Part shown: positions 59,216-64,000 of the stretch, in pieces | Layout of the letters: each line of letters starts with the position of its first letter | How positions within the stretch are numbered: position 1 is the first letter of the stretch | Assembly: GCA_013396915.1 (NCBI GenBank) | Contig: VWZL01004378.1 | Location: 233,258 to 297,257, forward strand | Source of the DNA: Stercorarius parasiticus | Taxonomy: Eukaryota > Chordata > Aves > Charadriiformes > Stercorariidae | DNA: 64,000 nt | Direction of reading: 5' to 3' | Position numbers and translations under genes: made by a program | The notes under the pieces: generated by a model | Database searches by the model: none | What the model was told of the DNA's origin: nothing | The model's input: the letters and a program-made list of their open reading frames with translations, nothing else

Positions 59216-60084
59216 TGCTACAAAGTCAGGAGTATTAACTTGTTGTATGAAGACGAGAGCTGGACCTTGTCATTTTAGGAACTTAGAACTTAGATAAATA
59301 TGACCATTCATCATTTATATTATTATATGGGTAAAATGTCAACTATAGCTTCTTCTACTATGGCTTACGAGAAGGTGAACTGGTGACCTAAACCGATATC
59401 CTCCAGGTTCTTCCTTGTCATTGCTCATCCCCTCAGCGAAGCACAAACTTCCAGAGGCATGTGATGCTTCGAAGTAGACCTAGACTTCCTGTAGTGTTTG
59501 TTTTGGATGCCACTGGGATTTAGGTACCTAAAGGCATTCATTAGGAACATTTAAGCGTCCACTGAAATAGAACCATATAAAAAACCTCTGTTCTATGTGT
59601 CTGACATACCCATGCTATACTCTTCTGAAAATTTGTCTCTTTCTTTCCTGTCACACCCCTGCTCATTTGCCTGCTCTAACAGCCTGATCCTGGCTGCTTA
59701 ACCAGATGATTATACCACTTTATTTCTGAACTCCACCATTCATTTCCCACTGTCTGAGAAATCTCAAAGAGAGCTTCCAGCAGGACATCATAAAAGCTTG
59801 AAACCTCTTCCTCACCAGATTTTCTTATGATAACTATTTTAGCGCAGCTGGAACTTTTGAAAAATGCACTTTTACACAATAACCGGTTTTTAAATAATAG
59901 TGCTTCCCCCTTCCTTTCCCCTGTCCCCCAGCCTCATTACACTTTCTTTAGTTAAAAGCTACTTAAACTCTGGTATTTTTTCGCTTTTCAAATCTGCTAT
60001 ATTTTCCAATGAGTGCCCTACACCCGACTCTGAATTCCAGGAAAAAACCCTCTGTTTAAGGCAAAGGAGGCTCACCTGGAACTC

Positions 60085-60345
60085 AAAACATAGGGACACT
60101 CACTCTGCCACAGACTGCTTGAATGACCTTGGGCAAGCCATTTATGTGCAGATATAAAGGTAAGCAGGCCTTTTAATCCCACTGGAACCAGTCTGAGCTT
60201 TACTATCTCTGTTCTATATCAGTAAAGCATGGATAATGGAACATCCCTTCATCAGAGGGGTGCTAGGAGGATAAAAGCATTAAAGGCTGTGAGCTGTTCA
60301 GATCCACAGTAATGGGGCCATATAGCTGCCTTAGAAAGATCAATC
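60085..60345 (+). mobile_element. MIR-type (CORE) SINE relic
   Basis: The order CACTCTGCCACAGACTGCTT, GAATGACCTTGGGCAAGCCA, then GTAAAGCATGGATAATGGAA, GGGGTGCTAGGAGGATAAAA, and CAGATCCACAGTAATGGGGC follows MIR-family SINEs from tRNA-related head through core to the LINE-like tail found in non-mammalian amniotes. About 260 bp survive, the best-preserved SINE in the window. Confidence 0.75.
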
Positions 60346-60527
60346 TAAATATAAGTGTGGCTTTGAAGACAAGGGAGTAAAAAGAAGCAGCAGTCAAGTA
60401 ACCAACAGACGTTTGTTGAATTCATCCTCGCAGTATCCAACAGCAATAGAAAATATTATTATCCTGTAGTTTGTCGTCATTTTTACTTCACAAATATAGA
60501 GGCAAGACACAAAAGGACCCGCCCAAA

Positions 60528-60590
60528 GCTCATCAGTATCAGTGGGAGTTTTTCCGTGGACTTTTGGGAGTACTGGATTCAGGCCCCAAG
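60528..60590. repeat. Degenerate palindromic amniote repeat, copy 4
   Basis: ATCAGTGGGAGTTTTTCCGT and GGACTTTTGGGAGTACTGGA, ending TTCAGGCCCC, resemble the same fold-back family as copy 1, mostly one arm plus core. Confidence 0.4.
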
Positions 60591-60705
60591 TGGGTCATAC
60601 ACTTTATGGCAAAGCCTCAGTGAAATCTTAACCAGAGTCCCAGTTCATTTACTTTAAATACTCCTTGCAGAGATCATACTGCTGTATTTAACCACATAAG
60701 CTCTA

Positions 60706-60812
60706 TTGGCAATCTGACCTAACTGTGAAGCTGGCTCTGCTTTGAACAAGGAATTGAACTGCATGACCTTCAGAGGTGTCTTTCAACTTAAATTATTCTG
60801 TAATTCTCTGAT
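60706..60812 (+). mobile_element. CR1 LINE 3' tail fragment
   Basis: GGCAATCTGACCTAACTGTG, then CTTTGAACAAGGAATTGAAC, GACCTTCAGAGGTG and AAATTATTCTGTAATTCT follow the order of a CR1 3' end, with moderate decay. It is 5'-truncated and on the plus strand. Confidence 0.7.
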
Positions 60813-63639
60813 CTCAGAGACACATTTGCATATGTTTAGCTCTTGTCTAGAAAAAGCTGCTATCCCAATGGAAAATACCATTTATTTGTTTTGGTGTTGA
60901 CCTTAGTGAGTGTTTGAAAACTTCTTGCTGTGCCCCAACATGTCTAAATCTTCCACCATTATTGTCCCTGGAAAAATAATCACTGATGGAGAGAAGTGAA
61001 TCTCATTGACTGCATATTTGCTTCTGAGTGATTTAGTATACTAACTGTGTAGTGATCCCAGTGTAAAAGGGTAGCATTGAAAGGGATTCAAGAGTATTCT
61101 GAAGAAACAGGTTGCAAAGATTTCTTTAGCACCTATTAATGTTGACCTAATTTATTTGTGTCTTTGAATTTATGAATTAGCAAACCTTCCCATATTGGCA
61201 ATGTAAAAACTGTGTAGTCTAGCACATGATCATGATATCTTTTATCTCTAAAAGCCGGAGAGAAAACACGCTCCAGTTGTAGGAGTCTTTTCACCGAATC
61301 ATTCATCTTTGATATAAAGCGTAGGTAGAAGAAAGTTTATCTGGAAAATAATTTTATTAAAATCATTATGTAGGTGCAGTGCAATTCTTATGATTTCTAC
61401 AATAGCCTTTCCTATTAAAAGTTCACAAGAAGAAAATGGAATCTATACACTGAAGAGATCACAGAGCAATTAATCCAAGAGTAATATTATATTGGGGGAG
61501 ATGATAATAGCATAATTAAATCAGAATGGATAAGTTGGCATTAACTCTGAGATACAAACGCTTCCCTAAAGAAGCATCTCCTTTTAGAGATTTTCTATGG
61601 AAAAGACCTAAGTTCAATTTTTTGATGGAAAGTCATTCCCTTTTTTAAGCTCACAAGATCACAATTTGCTTGAGAGATATAAAGTCACAATCTCGGAATA
61701 TTGTGCTTTAGTATTTTAAACAATACAGCAATGGCTGCAAGGGATATTGTCTGGACTCATTTGGTCACTGCAAAGCTCTTTTCTTTACTGCATGCTCTTC
61801 TTGCTCTAAATACCTATTTCTTAAAAGGACCATACCCTGGGAAAAGACCTCTTGGGTGTGTTATACGGCACCTTTAAAAGTAATTGGTTTTCCTCCTAGT
61901 AGCCTAGTAAAGCAGTAACGAAAATGAAAATGACTACTTAGGGTAAAAGAGGAGAGGCATTTGGGACCAAGATGGCAGCAGTTAAAATAAGCAAAGTTTG
62001 ACAACCCCAGGCACTTCAAGAAATCCAGGGTCTAAGCCAATAATGCCATCATGTCTCTGTCAAAAAGAGACCAAATCTATTCACTTTTTCCCCAGCAGTA
62101 TCATTTACCATATGATCATAACACCATGCTTAAATCCCAGTTTTCTTGATGATAATACTGCCTAAATAAGTGTCCAAGGTCATCTACTTCTATCCAGAAA
62201 TTTTATTTTTAGTCTGAATTCTTGCTACTTGAGTTGATTTTAACTGTCTACTCCTGAGAAAAGCATGTATTCTTTGCACATCATCTCTCCATCTTCTTGC
62301 ATATTTTCTTTTTATAGATTCTATTTTGAGCCCATGCAAAATCACATAGAGCTGGCTGTGTTGTGACAGGTTAGGATTCAAATGTCAAAAACTGTGACAT
62401 GTAACAAATTTCACATTGCAACTCCAAGCAGTGCTTCATTTTTGGTGACAAACTGTCTTTAAGGAAACATACTAAATGCACGTCTGAAATTATCTATGCT
62501 AAGCCTAACGAAACAAAAATTCTCAAATGTTCGACTTGGCACAGAATGTTCAATTGCCGGCAAGCAAATCTTGGTGCATTCTCCTCATTCCTGGGAAAAC
62601 TTGTGAGAAGAATTACCTTTACTCTGTTCTTGTTCTCTCTTGCTTTTCCAGAATTGTTTTGGAGGTGCCCTGAATGCCGGGAGCCTGTCTCCAGTTCAGA
62701 CTCATCCTTTTCTTCAGTAATGGTTCTAACCAGGAAAAATTTCTCGTGTTCACTTCCTTTGTGGCAGGTTCACACCAGGAAATGTGCTTATTCCAAAGAT
62801 GCCTTTTTGTGGGATCCAGTCTAATCCTAAATGTGCTTTCTGCCCTTTCTAAATTAATGATTAGCATCAGCAGTGTTTACTGAGGTTGCTGAAGGACGTA
62901 ACAGCATATTTTCCGAGGTAACCACACAGTTACCTGCTAGTCAACTCTTCTGATATAGGTGCAGTGTGGAGACTACAAGGGTCTTTTACTTCGAGGTCAT
63001 GGGCTCAAATCTAGTGACAATGTCCAAGAAGTAATCTGGCCAGTGCTGTTCAGGACCTTGGCAAAATGAGGTGATGGACAGACTTTAACTTCCACAACTA
63101 TTTCTCAGACTCAAAAAAAAAAAGATAACCAGTGCTTCAGCGTGCAGACTAAATTACCCTTTGCGCTTCTACCAGCAATTCACTTAGAATAATTAATTAA
63201 TTAGGCCACAGACATTTAAAACAGGCTATGTCTGCTCTCACTGATGTTAAAAATAACTTTTGATTAAGGAAATCCATGATGGGCCTTCCTGGATGTAAGT
63301 GGGCACACGAGTAAACTTTGGACTCACATTTAAGTTTCTGAGTGACATGAAATTAATGCTTATAAAGAAAGAGCAAAAAGATTTGGATAATGTTTATCAT
63401 CTCATGTTCCACGGTGATATCTTTAGAGAAAAGGTCTTTTGAGCCACTATCCCTGCATGCAAATAACACTTTTTATTTCTCTTTGATTCCAATTACCTGT
63501 CATATTAGCTATTGTTTACTATGTCAGTTTGCTGATACATTGCTGAGCAGCTTAATGCTTGGTCCTTGAGAATTCCAGCAGAATTCTGTTTATGATGAAA
63601 ATTAATTCCCCATTATGGAGATATTAAGACTTAAAATTG

Positions 63640-64000
63640 TTTTACTTATTTGTTATAGACCCCCCAACCAGGATGTAGAGGCTGATGAAATATTCTATAA
63701 GCAGCTGGCAGAGGTCTTGCGATCGCTCGCCCTTGTTCTTGTGGGGGACTTCAACTTCCCAGATGTCTGCTGGAAATATGACACAGCAGAGAGGGAACAG
63801 TCCCAGAGGTTACTGGAGTGTGTGGAAGACAGCTTCCTAACACAGCTGGTGAACGAGCCAACTAGGGAAAGTGCCCTACTGGACCTGCTGCTTGTTAACA
63901 GAGAAGGTCTTGTAGGGGATGTAAAGACTGGAGGTCGTCTTGGGCAGAGTGATTGTGAAATGATAGAATTTTCGATCCTTGGTGAAGCAAGGTGGGGAGC
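63640..64000 (+). mobile_element. CR1 LINE ORF2 endonuclease fragment, runs off the right edge
   Basis: From about 63640 one frame stays open to the window end. It encodes CYRPPNQDVEADEIFYKQLA, then a LVLVGDFNFPDVCW stretch, LLECVEDSFLTQLVNEPTRE, SALLDLLLVNREGLVGDV and GQSDCEMIEF. This is the apurinic-type endonuclease of CR1-like ORF2: GDFN and the SD(C/H) pair near the end are its catalytic-site motifs, here SDC rather than the common SDH. The element looks 5'-truncated at or slightly left of 63640. The intact frame over about 115 codons makes it the least decayed coding mobile sequence in the window. It is not a host gene. Confidence 0.92.

Larger units (their letters stand above)
57225..64000 (+). 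other. CNTNAP5: Intron downstream of exon H (5' part only, at least 6776 bp)
   Basis: The donor GTAGGC opens a phase-1 intron and no following exon is recognised. The stretch contains an (AGT)/(AAT) microsatellite near 58583, a minus-strand CR1 fragment at 58855-59215, a MIR-type SINE at 60085-60345, a palindromic repeat near 60528, a CR1 tail at 60706-60812, and a CR1 endonuclease fragment from 63640 to the right edge. Confidence 0.8.

Overview
This window is vertebrate genomic DNA, most likely from a bird. It carries an internal, plus-strand stretch of one very large gene. Eight coding exons were found between 20151 and 57224. All eight have consensus AG/GT splice borders and their split codons join perfectly from exon to exon, giving 1356 coding bases (451 complete codons plus partial codons at both ends). 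The protein is a contactin-associated protein (Caspr/neurexin superfamily). From remembered family sequences the closest member is CNTNAP5, rather than CNTNAP2 or CNTNAP4. Neither the start codon nor the stop codon is here: the gene enters from the left and leaves to the right.

Layout: 1-20150 is intron with scattered repeats and no exon that I can recognise. Exon A (20151-20307) and exon B (29368-29495) encode the end of the fibrinogen-like region. Exons C (29666-29836) and D (31916-32134) encode most of the third laminin G domain. Exon E (38596-38835) ends that domain and encodes the second EGF-like module. Exons F (40417-40641), G (55710-55840) and H (57140-57224) encode the first part of the fourth laminin G domain. 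The last piece of that domain, the transmembrane helix and the cytoplasmic tail must lie beyond 64000. Introns range from 170 bp to 15 kb, far smaller than I would expect for the giant mammalian orthologue.

The rest is intronic DNA with old mobile elements. There are at least seven CR1 LINE fragments, several with internal deletions, and one that runs off the right edge with an open endonuclease frame. There is a minus-strand solo LTR of an avian ERV-L-like type (54055-54461) with a near-perfect 5-bp target duplication, several MIR-type SINE relics, short palindromic amniote repeats, and simple repeats. The evidence for a bird is the CR1 3' tails, the LTR type and the compact introns; a crocodilian or turtle cannot be formally excluded.

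I found no bacterial-type genes, no RNA genes, no CRISPR array and no convincing second gene. Most other open frames are short chance frames in intron. The most useful leads are the 54-nt pure pyrimidine tract in front of exon A, the phase-1 modular exon architecture, a CpG-dense patch beside the LTR, and the internally deleted CR1 copies. I see no undescribed system here.
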